Shown: positions 20,630-32,433 of the stretch, piece after piece
Layout: each line of letters starts with the position of its first letter
Position numbering within the stretch: the stretch's first letter is position 1
Assembly (NCBI GenBank): GCA_020465985.1
Contig: JAANYP010002049.1
Coordinates: forward strand, 81,006 to 145,005
Reading direction: 5' to 3'
DNA length: 64,000 bases
Source: Centrapalus pauciflorus
Taxonomy: Eukaryota; Streptophyta; Magnoliopsida; Asterales; Asteraceae
The notes under the pieces: model-generated
What the model was told of the DNA's origin: nothing
Databases searched by the model: none
Seen by the model: only the letters and a program-made list of their open reading frames with translations
Made by a program: the position numbers and the translations under genes

Positions 20630-23600
20630 TTAATTGGAAGGTGGATTCAACATGCCGATATGGGATACTAAAAACTGAAAACGAGGTTCGTCTAAAGGTT
20701 TAGTAAAGATGTCCGCAAGTTGATACTCTGTGCCAACAAAATACAACTCAATCGTTCCCTTTTCTACGTGATCTTTAATAAAAAATGATACCTGATATCT
20801 ATGTGTTTTGTTCGAGAGTGCTGCACAGGATAGCAAGAGATGGCAATTGCACATCGAGAATCGCAGTAAATTGGGATACTGGTGAGTGAGAATCCCTAAT
20901 CGTGTAATTGTGTTCTCAACCACACAATTCTGCTTTTTATAGGACCAACTCACCGGTCTGTCTCCCAAGAACTGTATTCCTCCCGACGTGCTTTTTCTAT
21001 CAACTCTACAACCTGCAAAATCAGCATCTGAAAAGGTGGTAAGATCAAAATTGGTTCCCTTTGGATACCAGAGACCAAGATCGGGTGTACCCTTAAGATA
21101 ACGAAAAATGCATTTTACCGCAGTAAGGCGTGATTCTTTCGGGTCAGATGAAAGCAAGCACAAAGACATATTGAAAACATTATATCAGGCATACTAGCAG
21201 TCAGATACAGTAAGGATCCTATCATCCCTCTGTAAGTTGTATTATCGACACTTTTCCCAAAAGGGTCGGTATCTAACTTACAGTTGGAGGCCATGGGAGT
21301 TGCGATACAAGTGCAAGAGTCTAACTTATACTTCTTGAGAATATCGAGAGTATATTTCGACTGGTTCACAAAAATCCCATTCTCAAGTTGTTTGACTTGT
21401 AATCCGAGGAAAAGGTTCATTTCCCCCATCATACTCATCTCGAACCTTGACTCCATTAGGGCAGAAAAGTCCTTACAGAAATTACTGTCAGTAGATCCAA
21501 ATATAATGTCGTCGACATATATTTGTACTAGCATTATGTGTGGGCCTTCATTTTTCGTGAACAGAGTTGTGTCCACCACACCTTTGCTGAAACCAGCAGA
21601 GAAAAGAAATTTTGAGAGACTATTATACCATGCGCGAGGTGCTTGTTTTAAACCATAGAGGGATTTGTCTAGCACATAAACATGGTCAGGTTTATGTGCG
21701 TCAACAAATCCTTGTGGTTGTTCAATGTACACCTTTTCATTAAGTTCACCGTTAAGAAAGGTTGTCTTGACGTCCATCTGGTATACTTTGAAGTCCTTGT
21801 GTGCCGCGTACGCCAAGAAGATTCTGATCGCTTCGATCCGTGCTACTGGAGGAAAGGTCTCGTCATAATCAATCCCTTCTTGTTGTCGGTAGCCTTTGGC
21901 AAAAAGTCTCCCTTTATTCCTTATCACAATGCCGTTTTCATCTCGTTTGTTCTTAAAGATCCACTTTGTTCCGAAAACTATTCGGTCTTTTGGTGTGGGA
22001 ACTAACCGCCATACTCTGAGCTGTTCAAACTGGTTGAGTTCTTCTTGCGTTGCAAGTATCCAGTCTCGGTCTTTTAGGGCTTCATCCACACGAGCGGGCT
22101 CTATCATACTAAGGAATGATGCGAAGAGACATTCATTAAAAGGCGCCCTACGTGTTTGGACACCAGTTGAAACGTCACCAATGATATGATCAGTTGGGCG
22201 ACTTCGGGTCCATTTAGTCTCGTGTGGAGGGGGTGATTGGGATCGAATCTCAGTGGTTAGAGTGGGGATGGATGAAGATTCATGGTCTATGGTTTCAAGT
22301 GATGGTACCACTGGTTCCGGTTCGAGTTCTAAGTGTTAAGATGAAGGAAGGATATTTGGCATTATATGTGAGGGTATTTCAGGAGTAGATTCAACTATAG
22401 ATGTATCAGTGGAAGATGTTCATGGATGAGGGTACAATGTGGATGAAGATGGAGCGGATAAAATTTGTGCTGCAGTTGAATTGTTGGATGGATTACCTAC
22501 ATTATTAGCAACATTATTAGCATTAGGACCGAAAAATTCTACGTAAAACGGATCAAATAAATTAACTAAATCGGAAGATAAAAAATAAGTAGAGTGAGTA
22601 GAAGAGTCTCCAGGCATTTGTTTAATGCGAGATCCTGTATGATCAACTTCGGGTGCCAATTCAACCAACTCATCAAATGTGACATGCACACTTTCATTGA
22701 CTGTCCTGGTTCGGGCATTGAATGCACGATAAGCCTTCGAGTTGGATGAGTATCCAATGAAGATCACTTCATTCGCTTTTTCGTTGAATTTCCCGAGGTT
22801 GTCTTTATCATTCAGCACATAGCACTTGCAAGCAAATACACATAAGTACTTGATAAAAGGTACTTTATTCAGAAAGAGTTGATAAGGAGTTTTATTGATG
22901 TGCTTATGGATTATGGAGCGATTCTCTGTATAGCAAGCTATTTATATGGTTTCGGCCTAAAAGAATGGAGGTAGCTTTGAGTAAGTTAGCATTGTACGAG
23001 CGGCTTCCACAAGGGTACGGCTACGCCTTTCCACGACTCCATTTTGTTGTGGTTTTCTAGCAGCAGAATATTGATACTGAATACCTTTGGATCGAAGGAA
23101 GCCCTCTACTACCGAATTCTTGAACTCCGTGCTGTTATCAGATCTGATTGATTAAACTGACAATTGCTGTTGGGTTTCGACACTCTTTATAAAATTTATG
23201 ATTTCTTGAGCTGTCTCATCCTTGGATCGCAAGAACTTAACCCAGGTGTATCGTGAGTAGTCGTCAACGATAACCAACACATATCGGCTCCCATTTATGC
23301 TTTGGGTCTGCATCGGTCATCATAAATCCATGTGAAGTAACTCCAATACCCTTTTCGTTGATGGTTTGGGCTTTGGTTTGTGAGATGATCGTTTCATCTT
23401 TCCTTTCTCATAAGCTCCACAAAGATGGTCTTTTTCATATCGTAATTCTGGGAGACCTTTAACCAGTTGTTTCGCAGCTAGTTTGTTGATATTGTCAAAA
23501 TTTAAGTGAGATAACCTTCTATGGCACAACCAAGAGTCTTTTGAAGAGGCTTTTGATAAGAGGCAAATGATATCCTTAACTATGAGCTATCCTACTTTTA

Positions 23601-23940
23601 TGGTGTTAAGCTTAGAGCTACAGGAACCAGATAAGATTTCTTTGCCATCCATACTCTTTACGCTGCAGTTCTTAGCCCTAAACGTTACTTCTAGTCCTTT
23701 ATCGCAGAGCTGTCCTATGCTAAATAGATTATGCGACAATCCCTCAACATAGTCAACGTCCTTGATGACTGGATTATTCAAGACTAAGTCCCCATATCCT
23801 TTTATATGAGCCTGATGGTTGTTCCCGAATTTTTACCGTCCCGCAATATATTTCAACTACGTTGGACAGCAATTCTCTTCTCCCAGTCATATGCTTGGAG
23901 CAACCCGAATCCATATACCAGATGGATTTAGTCTGAAAAA
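20630..23940 (-). pseudogene. pol: pol: protease, integrase, RT, RNase H (element 3)
   Basis: On the minus strand: protease site IWYMDSGCSKHMTG (23930 region), GAG-pre-integrase (CHRRLSHLN...CGAYEKGKMKR), and integrase with IRSDNSTEF and PQQNGVVERRSRTL. A Ser/Pro-rich linker follows, then a long RT frame (22311-21115) with an intact [11 protein letters not shown]. RNase H begins FSDADFAGC but has lost the STAEAEY segment through a deletion of about 67 nt at 20918-20926. It resumes out of frame, then regains the conserved end (DIFTKPLDEPRF...GMLNPPSN). Several stops and frameshifts occur in integrase and the linker. The RT domain is the best preserved in the window. Confidence 0.9.
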
Positions 23941-24203
23941 AGAAATAAATTCATATAATGAAAAACTATATGCAATCAAAGACATCCATCTTTTATTGAC
24001 AATCAAACCGTGTTCTGAACCGAGATGTTTAGAAAACATGATGAAATAAGACCGGGTCCTGAGCTGTGTCCACAGAAGCCAAATGTGTCGGTTTAAGCAC
24101 AACCGACAAACAGAAGAACGGGTCCTACTTTATGATAACTAGAAGCCAATTCGTTGAAGTACGGGTCTTGATCAGAAGTAACCAAGAACCATCTTCATTA
24201 AGA
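23941..24203 (-). other. gag-pol junction with small stem-loops (element 3)
   Basis: A non-coding stretch of about 260 nt separates the Gag end (RWVPKVV) from protease. It repeats short inverted repeats, each followed by GACCCGT-like strings, and includes TTCTAAAC...GTTCAGAA. The same stretch is present in element 4 and, diverged, in element 5. Confidence 0.6.
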
Positions 24204-27200
24204 TCACACGACTTTGGGTACCCATCTCAATATGGGTCTCTTTTCGTTAGGAGTTCCAGGTGTATATGGCACGTGTGCAGTATTAGGAACCCAATTAGCA
24301 GTTATGTGTGGTACGGATGCATAGCCTTTTGGAATCCATTGAAGATTGGATTTATTAGGCTTTGAAACCTTAGGCGATGAAATTACCTTCGGTGTTTGAC
24401 TTTTTGAGACCTTTTTTACCTTTGCTTTGGTTTGGTCCTCGGCAAAGGACATGTCTCATTTTTCTTTGTGGCCGATGAGGCAACATTTTTATTTTTCTTT
24501 TTGCGAATTATTTTAGCAGGATATGGCATAAAAGCATTCATTTTTGGAACCTGACGTCTAAAACGAGTTGGACCTAAATTAAACAATTCACTGAAAGAGT
24601 ACTCTAAACAAACAGAAGAATTCGTTACATCGTTACACACATTGTTTTCTGAGATTACGGGTATCATATCTCTAGAAACAAATTCAAATGGCATTACAGC
24701 CTTCTTCACAAAAAAACTTGAAAAATCCTGCATGGTGGTTTTAGGGACTCTTCGTACATAATCTGTAGGAACAAAATGAGGAGACTCAGTATGCATGGAA
24801 GATTTAGACTTTGCAGATTATTCTTTTTGTTGGTGAGCGGGTTCTTAAAAGACTTGGATTGAATCTGAGTCTTTTTAGAAACCTCAGCTTTAAAAGGTTT
24901 TGAGCACTCACATTTACCATTGATAAAATAATTTTCAGATTTAGCCTTACCTTTGTTGGATGACACAAATGAGATTTTGGAGGGATGAGAAACTGTTGGT
25001 TCTTTAAAAAATTCTTTCAATGTTTGAGAAACCATGTCAAAATTTTCTCTGTAGACATTTAATTCTACAGATTGTTGAAAAGTTTGATTTACCAATTTTT
25101 CTTCACTCTTAAGAAGAGCTTCTTGAAAATCAAGTGCTTTCTTTTGAGTTGACTTTAATTCCTTTTCTAAAACAGTAATTTGATGTTGAAGAAGTTTTGT
25201 AGGAATATAAAGTCGAGGAATTTGTTTTACAGGTTTTGCTTTCATTTCAGCTTCTGAATAACTTGACAAGAACTCTTCCTCTAAAGTGGGTACTCTAGAA
25301 GAATAACTCTCGTTAAGTTCTTCATATTGAAAAGATATTTCTTTTTGTTTATTTTCAACGCGTTTCTCATCCTCTTGGTTTAAAACTTCTTTTGATGACT
25401 CAAAAAAGAAAGATTTAAGTCCAGCTCCCATATAATTCTTGTCTTAAAATAAAGGTAAAACTCTTTGAGCCTTTTCCAAATATTTAGGATATTTAAAACC
25501 GATTCGTTGTTTAGAATGGTAAAACCTAGTTTCTTTGGGCTGATTCAAGTGAATAGTTTGTTCAGTTTGACCCTGTTTTAAAAATGCATCGTCTAGGGTC
25601 TTTATTCGTGAGTACAAACTTATTCTTTCTTCTTCTATCATTTTAAATTTTTCTAAACTGTCTATATTTTCCATACGTACTGTCTCTAATTGTTTTGAAA
25701 GTACAGATATTTCTTCTTTTAAAGAGAGTTTTTAATTAGATAACCTATCCATACAATATAAAAGGTACTTATTCCTATCCTGAACATATACGTTTTCTAT
25801 TAACATCTGTTTTATGACATTTTGATTTGTTAACCACTTTAATTGATATAATTCAGAAGACTCTTTTAAAGTTTGGGCTAGATGTTCAGCCTGCACACAC
25901 TTTTCAGTTTCAGCATTTAACCTAGCTTCTAGATCAAGTATATGTGTGTGCAATGTAGATTCACTATTTACAGATAAATTATTTACATGTTCTTGAATGT
26001 AACAGGAATATACCTCTTGTGTCTCTGAACCGGATGATGAACATTCGGGATCGTCGGATTTGGCCATCAGACATGCTGGTGGATTTGTCATAGTCTCCCC
26101 CTCATCAACACTATCTGAATCTAAAGCTGTTGAAATGGCATAGTGATCCAATCCCAGACGATCAACCATATAGCAGTTCTTTCCCTTATCATCATCGTCG
26201 TCGGTATCCTCAGCATTCCAGTAGTCTTCCTGGGCGACGAGAGCCATGGCATCTGTTCCTTTCTTAGCGGCTTCAAACTTGCGCTCATAGTAGCCGACGT
26301 CCCTGTCAAACTTGTTTTTACATTCCCGAGCAAAGTGGCCCCGTTTCCCACATTTATAATATAGACGCTTTTCGGCGCCTTTAGGTTCATCGACTCTGGG
26401 TCTGTCATCCCTCCTTTCCACCGGCCTCTTGTCGGCACGGCGAGGTTCTCGGCTTTCATCTCTCCTTTTATCTCGACGATCATAGTCTCTTCTATCGTCC
26501 CTTCGGTCGTCCCTACGGTCATCACGACGATCGTCCCTACGATCATAACGCCTATCGTCTCGCCTTTCATAATGGCGATCATCTCGATATTCGCGTCTAT
26601 CATCGTATCTCCTCTCATCCCTGTAATCCGTGCAATAGTCGTCCCGACGATAGTCATCGCCTCTTTCATCCCTTCGTTCATGTGAGTACCTCCGCGGACC
26701 GGTGTCGTAGCGAAGCTGATTATTAGTCTTGTTGGATAAACGTCGTTGTTGGAGGCGATTTGTCCACAAGGCTATTTGTTCTTGAATAATGGCTTCTTCC
26801 TCATCCATTACCTCACGCGGAGGAGAAGCATATCTGTACCGAGACAAAGATGAACCTTGTGCAAAAGATGCAGTGGGAATATTCCTGTTGGAGATCATGG
26901 CTATGGAATCAGTGGGTTTAATGCCAGTGTTAGCAGATTGCCGGAAAGATGCGAGTTGATTTGCCATCTGTTTTCGTTGATCCACATCACCCTGATACTT
27001 TTTCAGCTCTTTATAGACGACATTGATCGATACTTCTGGAATATTTAGGACTCGTCGTGTGGCCCGACATGCAATCTGCCACTCGGGGGCTAAGGCTGAA
27101 AAGAACTGGATGTTTATGTCATCCTTGTCCTTTTTGATGTGCAGTATGTTTAATTCATTTAGGACTGCACAGAACCGAGTAAATGTACCCTGCAGTGACT

Positions 27201-27660
27201 CCCCATCTTTCGCACGGAATTCAGTGAACTTGGCCTTAGCTTCCTCAATTTTTACTCAGTCATCTAGATCTGCCCCCAGCATTTGCACTTTTAGCTCGTC
27301 CCACATTTCTTTTGCAGACATTTTGCTGTCTACTCCGACTAAGATATCAGTGGGGAGGGCCTAATAGCTAAAATATTCGGCCCTTATTGGCATGCTGCCT
27401 ATCTCACTCGGTATCATTTGCAGGTTCCCACTCAAGCTTTGATGCGAGAACAGAGGGGTCAACCTCGGGTCTAGCCGCTATTTCCCGGTAGTATATAATG
27501 GGGCCCTCAGATATGGATTGAAGCTTAACGTGTCCATTGAGTTGCATACCGACAAACTTAAGGAACCGGGACTTCCATTGTTCATACACATTTGGATACA
27601 GATAAGGTGGTCTGTTCTCGGATCCGAGTACTAGAGCTTCTCTAGATAGGATTTCGAGTG
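24204..27660 (-). pseudogene. gag: gag (element 3)
   Basis: The frame opens near 27650 where element 4 has its ATG, but the ATG is replaced by CTA. The capsid-like N-terminal part (YEQWKSRFLKFVGMQL) is broken by several frameshifts to about 27000. A long frame (26985-25732) then carries an Arg/Asp-rich tract and a zinc knuckle whose first Cys is Tyr (YYKCGKRGHFAREC, 26321-26368). An acidic linker and Glu/Lys-rich coiled coils follow, in three more frames down to 24204. The end is the Gag-typical repeat of WVPK motifs (LRWVPKVV). The product would form virus-like particles and bind RNA; this copy cannot. Confidence 0.85.
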
Positions 27661-28693
27661 CTGATATGAACGCATAAGATCTTCAAGGTGGAAACTTGAA
27701 TCGGATGGACTGGACTGCGGATTAATAGTAGACTGGGTGGTATTGATTCGGATTAAGGTGCTGATTTCGGATGTAACCAAATTCGGATGAGTGTCTGAGT
27801 TCGGACAGGATTCGGATGAACAGTGGTTCGGATGGACAAAGTATAGGATGATGGATGAAGGATGGACCGGACTCGGATGGACCGGATTCGGATGAACAGT
27901 GCCTATTTCGGATGGTACCTAAGGATGAAGGAACCAAATTTGGATGGTCCGAATTCGGGTGAACAGTGTCTAATACGGATGAACACATAGGAAATTTTCA
28001 GAAAGGAACAACAAATTCGGATTGTCCGGATTCGGTTGGTCCGGAATTGAAAATGGTCCGAAATGGGAATTAAAATTAAAGCACAAGACAAATTAAGTGA
28101 AGTGAATTGTCTGATCTGGAGATCGGATGGTCCGAAGTTCGGATGGGACCGAAACATGGTCCGAAATGGGCAATATGATGGTCCGAAGTACACCTAAAAT
28201 TGGTCCGAAATGGACCGAAGTGAGGTACGAATTGATCCGAAATGGGGTCCTATATAGTCCGAAGAGCTACAGTAATGGACCGAAATACAGAAGATATTCA
28301 ATATTTTCAGAACATTTCAGACATCAAAATGAGCAGATTTATGGCCTAAACTTATTTCTAAATGATTGGAAAAGTATTTTAAACACTTTTAAGTTTTTAA
28401 AATGTACCAAAACACTTAAAAATTTTAAAAAACGTACCAAAAACTCAAGAAAACCCATCTTTTTTAAAGTTCAAGAACAGTCGATTTTAGGATGATTTTG
28501 ATGCTAAGATTGAACCTAATAAGCTCTAAATATGTATGAAATGATTATGTGATGATTATATGACAATAACAACACAAAAACAGCAGAAAAATGTTAAAAA
28601 AGAAGATCTAACCGAGAAAAATGATGAAGAACACGATGAAGTTGATAAAACACAGCAGAATCTGATTGTTGGAAGTTGAAATCCACCTTTTGA
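27661..28693 (-). repeat. 5' leader of element 3 with CGGAC/GTCCG box array
   Basis: Between about 27680 and 28290 the strings TCGGATGGTCCGAA, ATTCGGATGGACC and TGGTCCGAAATGG recur dozens of times. The rest (28291-28693) is AT-rich leader running to the primer site. No gene is present. Confidence 0.75.
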
Positions 28694-28707
28694 GCTCTGA
28701 TACCAAT
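28694..28707 (-). promoter_or_regulatory. Primer binding site, tRNA-iMet (element 3)
   Basis: On the minus strand it reads ATTGGTATCAGAGC, directly after the LTR end ACAACA. It is the standard initiator-Met tRNA match. Confidence 0.9.
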
Positions 28708-29051
28708 TGTTGTAATGTATTCCAGATGTAATCAGCACATAAATGTTTCTTTATCACTCATAAAAAGAATGTCAACTCAATAATTGTGTAATGATAAAGA
28801 ACAATAAGAATGTTTGAGAGAATAATGCAAATGGCGGCTGTAATGTTTTTTTCAATTGTCAACCGTGTAATTCATTTAAAAACCCTAGGAGCCAATGTGT
28901 AGGCTCCTTTAATTATCTTTCAAGGATACTCACATTTAGCCCTTGAAGTTTTACATAGAAATAAACTAACTAGAAAATAAATACAAGACTAAACATTAGC
29001 TAAATAATTATTACAAAATAGATTCACATGATCGAAATTTAATATCTAACA
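28708..29051 (-). repeat. 5' LTR of element 3
   Basis: 344 bp. On the minus strand it starts TGTTAGATATTAAATTTCG and ends TTACAACA. It is clearly homologous to the 346-bp LTR of element 4. It contains the inverted repeat GGAGCC/GGCTCC (28888-28907) beside CTAGGG. Confidence 0.9.
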
Positions 29052-30646
29052 CAAGTGCATCCAAAACATGTCGGCTTCAGTAAATGTGCAAGAACTTCCA
29101 TCAAATCTTGTAACCGTGAAAGTAGGATTAAATATCTTTACAAACCGATCCTTTTCTACTTTTATCAGATCAACAATCAACAAATTCAGTAATGACCTTT
29201 TTAGCACTTTGAGCTTTATTCTGAAGGAAACTTGCATAATTAGCTAAATTTGGTCTATTTGGCTCTAAAACTCTGAGTAGCTTCAGGAAAGTGCACGAAG
29301 CTTGTTTTTACAAAAGATCTTCTTTTCAAGATAATTTTCGAGATATGGCAATTTGTTCCTTTTTCAAGTATACTCAGCTGATTTCTTCGATGATAGCTCT
29401 AATCCCTTTTTCTTTTTCTTTCTCACTTCTTCCTCATTCAGAATAAACAGCATGTCATTAATCTCCCTTTGTACAATCCTTTGAGCTTCAAGCCTTAATT
29501 GATGTTGTCTTTGTGATTCATCCGCTAAGACATATTCATTAAAGAACCTCTCCATTATCTAAAATTCATTGATTTCTTTAACAACTGGAGGAATAGAACT
29601 CTCCACATGAAATGGATCAAAATTTTCTTCTTTCACTTGTACCATAACCTCAGGCTTTTCAACTGCCGGTTTAGGTATATCATCTTTAAGTATTTCCTGG
29701 ACCAAAACTTCTTCTTCTTCTTCTATTCTTTCAGCTCTTACTGCAATATCAGTCAATTCAATAACATCATCACCATCAGACTCTTCAACTTCCACCACTT
29801 TCTTTGCATCCTCAATCATTGGAATTTGTTCATGAACTTCATCTTCTGAATCTTCATATTCATCAAAATTATAAAACTCTGACTGAATGCTCAATGGAAC
29901 TGGAACATCTTCATAAAGAATCAATTCCTGTCCACCTTGAGTATCAGCAGGTTCCTTAGAGCTTCCTGCTTCTCATTTTTCTTGTACTTCAGCCTCTTTT
30001 TCTGTATACGTGATCATTAATAAACCAGTTATTGGCTCATCAAGCTTCCTCCTCTTCTGCCCCTCATGAGGACAATCATCGGAGTCCTCATCATGCTCGT
30101 CATGCTTTCGTTTTGTCGCTGAAGCTTGAGTCTTACAGGTTTGATTGCACCGCTAAGACACGTTCAAACAAATTACCCAAGGCTGTTATTACTGTACTTT
30201 CTAACCCCATTATGTGTTCTCGCATCTCATCAAACTGTTCGAAAACAAAGTTTCATAGATCTTCAATGGATGCATTTGAATATTTTTGTTGCACTGTTTT
30301 CTTCAGCTACAGACTTGCCTTTTAAGAACTTGTGGATATTTGTCATCTGTGACATGACCTCGGATAGTTGAGCCGTCAAGTGACTATTTACTCCTGCAAC
30401 TGCAGCATTTAAAGCTTGATTCAGAGATGTTTCAGTAAGAAAAGGGGAATAAGTTACTATTGGGTCACGTAGACTTCCAGTTGACAGGATAGCTGAACTT
30501 GTAAAAAGAACATCTATTTGGCCAGTGCACAGAGATGGCAGTGATGTAGCTCTGACTGGGCTTCCAACCTCTTCAAGTGATGGAGCAACGAATGCTTCCG
30601 TAACTGAGGTTCTTTCGGTAGTGACACAGAGTTCAGCTACACTCAC
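29052..30646 (-). pseudogene. env-like ORF, C-terminal part (element 2), cut by element 3
   Basis: Frames at 30646-30263, 29924-29559, 29555-29364 and 29237-29052 follow one another with stops and shifts. The first ends with a coiled-coil-like stretch. The second is very acidic and contains DDVIELTDIAV (29768-29736). The third is basic and charged (VQREINDMLFILNEEEVRKKKKK). The last breaks at the insertion point of element 3. The layout matches the C-terminal env-like block of elements 1, 3 and 4. Confidence 0.6.
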
Positions 30647-32238
30647 TTCAACAATTGAAATGGACTCAAGTGTCCTAAAGTGTATATGTTAAAGAGTTTG
30701 TGCCTCAAAAGATGTTGTACACTCGGGCAGATGTGTACTAGTTTTAATATCCATCAAATCCAAAGGATTATCAGGTAGCATATGAGCTTCATCCCGGTAA
30801 ACAATTGAAACAATCTCCTGTTGGGAGGAGTCTGAGTGGCCAGTGGGGTGTGCATACGTCAGTGGGATGCTGACTTGTTCAACGCTAACTCCCTGTAGGG
30901 AGCTAACAACATATGTGGTTGGTTCCCATCTTTCTGGGCTGGGGACATCCCTTACACTCTGGCTAGCAATTTCCACAATATCTATCAAACTAGCACCTCC
31001 CTCATTTGGATGAATTCCTCCCTCATCATCATCATTATCATTATCCTCTCCTTCTGCAGCTCCTTCATGAATATTAGATAGTGTTCTATCAGAGTTAGAG
31101 CTGCTAGCATCTCCCTCACCACCCCTTACTTGAATTGCTTCTCCCTCAGTCACTAATTGGCTTCCCAGAACTTCAGCCCCATGCTGAACTTCCTCCTCTC
31201 CTACAACTCCCTGGTTAAGAGAACCCGGCTCTTGGGTCTCTATAGGAGCGTGATCTATACGGTACAACCTTACATTTTGACTCTCCTGATCAGAATATTT
31301 CAATAACGCTTTTGGAATTGACTTTATATTTGCATTTGCTGAATCTGAGAATTCATGTAAACTCATCATGACATAATCTGTGCATCGTTGAGAATTTGAT
31401 CGTTTAGGAATATATTCATTCGCCCTTAAAATGCCTCTGATCAAAATTTGGATGAATCGTTGAAGATGGACAAATTTCCTTGATCTGTTTGTCGTCTTTG
31501 CTAGCATAACATCCTTTAGGTCCTCCCAGATACACTGCGCGTAGTCGTAATGCTTTTTGAACGCAATGCCATGAAATATTCTTAAACAGTGCATGCTACA
31601 CCTGTTAATGCCCGTGTTCTTTGACGTTATGCATCTATTGATTATACCAAAAAGAATGTACCATTTGCTATGAGCCCATTTCTATGGAACTTCGAACTCT
31701 TCGGTAGTGGCTTCGAATATCCCAGACATATTAAATCATGAAGAAATTCCCCATCTGACACGACATCTTCAAAGTCAGCTAACTCTGGAAAATTCACCGT
31801 ATCGATTCGACGAGGCAGAAACAGATTATGCCTCAATCTGGCTAAGGTAATTTTAGTTTTGAACTGATCGATGGTAACCTTAAAATGATGGTTACCATCA
31901 GCTGGGACAAATTTAACTGTGTGCCAGAACTGTTGAAGATAGACCTGAGGAATTGAAGGCTTGTATTGTAGCAGATATCCTAAAGGATGACCTTTTAGAC
32001 TGTCTACAATAATCGGGTGGCTTACTTTTATCACTTTGGTGTCAAGGCGATGGTTATTTTCACGGAATGGTAAGCAGTATTTTGGTTTGACAAGTTGGTT
32101 ATCTGGTATGAGTGTGGAGGGTGAAGGTCTGGTGACTGATGCGAATTTTACTTGTTTAGACACAAGGGTGTGGTTTGATGAAAATGGGAATTAGAGAAGT
32201 TTGAGAGTTGGGATTGAGCTGGTGATGCCATTTGAAAC
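30647..32238 (-). pseudogene. env-like ORF, N-terminal domain (element 2)
   Basis: An acceptor-like TTCATAG is followed by an ATG (32231-32229) that runs into a stop. The conserved frame starts one base out at about 32163. Motifs: PSIPQVYLQQFWHTVKF, then LFLPRRIDT, LICLGYSKPLPKS, and, after stops near 31640 and 31600, HYDYAQCIWEDLKDVML and RSRKFVHLQRFIQILIR. The tail is acidic with Ser/Asp/Glu runs. These motifs align with the same motifs in elements 3 and 4, so the three copies share one ancestral protein. Confidence 0.7.
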
Positions 32239-32370
32239 CTATGAAAAGTAATAAGCATGTAAGACTCAACAGATAATCAAATGAAATCCTGCAAATAGAA
32301 AAATAAAACATTTTTGCTAGAATTTATAAAAAAAATATGTGTTTTTCCGTTTAAAGCATCATGAATCTCG

Positions 32371-32433
32371 ACAATAATATTAAAATATTATTGTGAGGAT
32401 TCCAAAGTCAATCTTTCAGAGACCAATGTTAGA
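32371..32433 (-). promoter_or_regulatory. Conserved pre-env block and hairpin (element 2)
   Basis: On the minus strand a 33-bp block (32433-32401) matches 30 of 33 bases of the block at 53857-53889 in element 4. It contains GGTCTCT and GATTGACTTTGGA. It is followed 6 nt later by an 11-bp perfect hairpin (arms ACAATAATATT and AATATTATTGT), then by GATGCTTTAAA, also shared. Confidence 0.8.

Larger units (their letters stand above)
15890..29051 (-). mobile_element. Element 3: env-containing Sirevirus-like copia element, same family as element 4
   Basis: On the minus strand: 5' LTR (28708-29051), primer site, leader rich in CGG/CCG boxes, gag, pol, spacer, env-like ORF, polypurine tract and a truncated 3' LTR (to 15985). 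It interrupts the env-like ORF of element 2. The right flank is CAAGT (29052-29056). The left duplication was lost in the deletion that removed the left part of its 3' LTR. Sequence and order follow element 4 throughout, with independent lesions. Confidence 0.9.

Noticed and set aside
28127..28495. Plus-strand 122-codon frame in the leader of element 3
   Set aside because: It runs through the CGGACC box array antisense to the element and has no counterpart in element 4.
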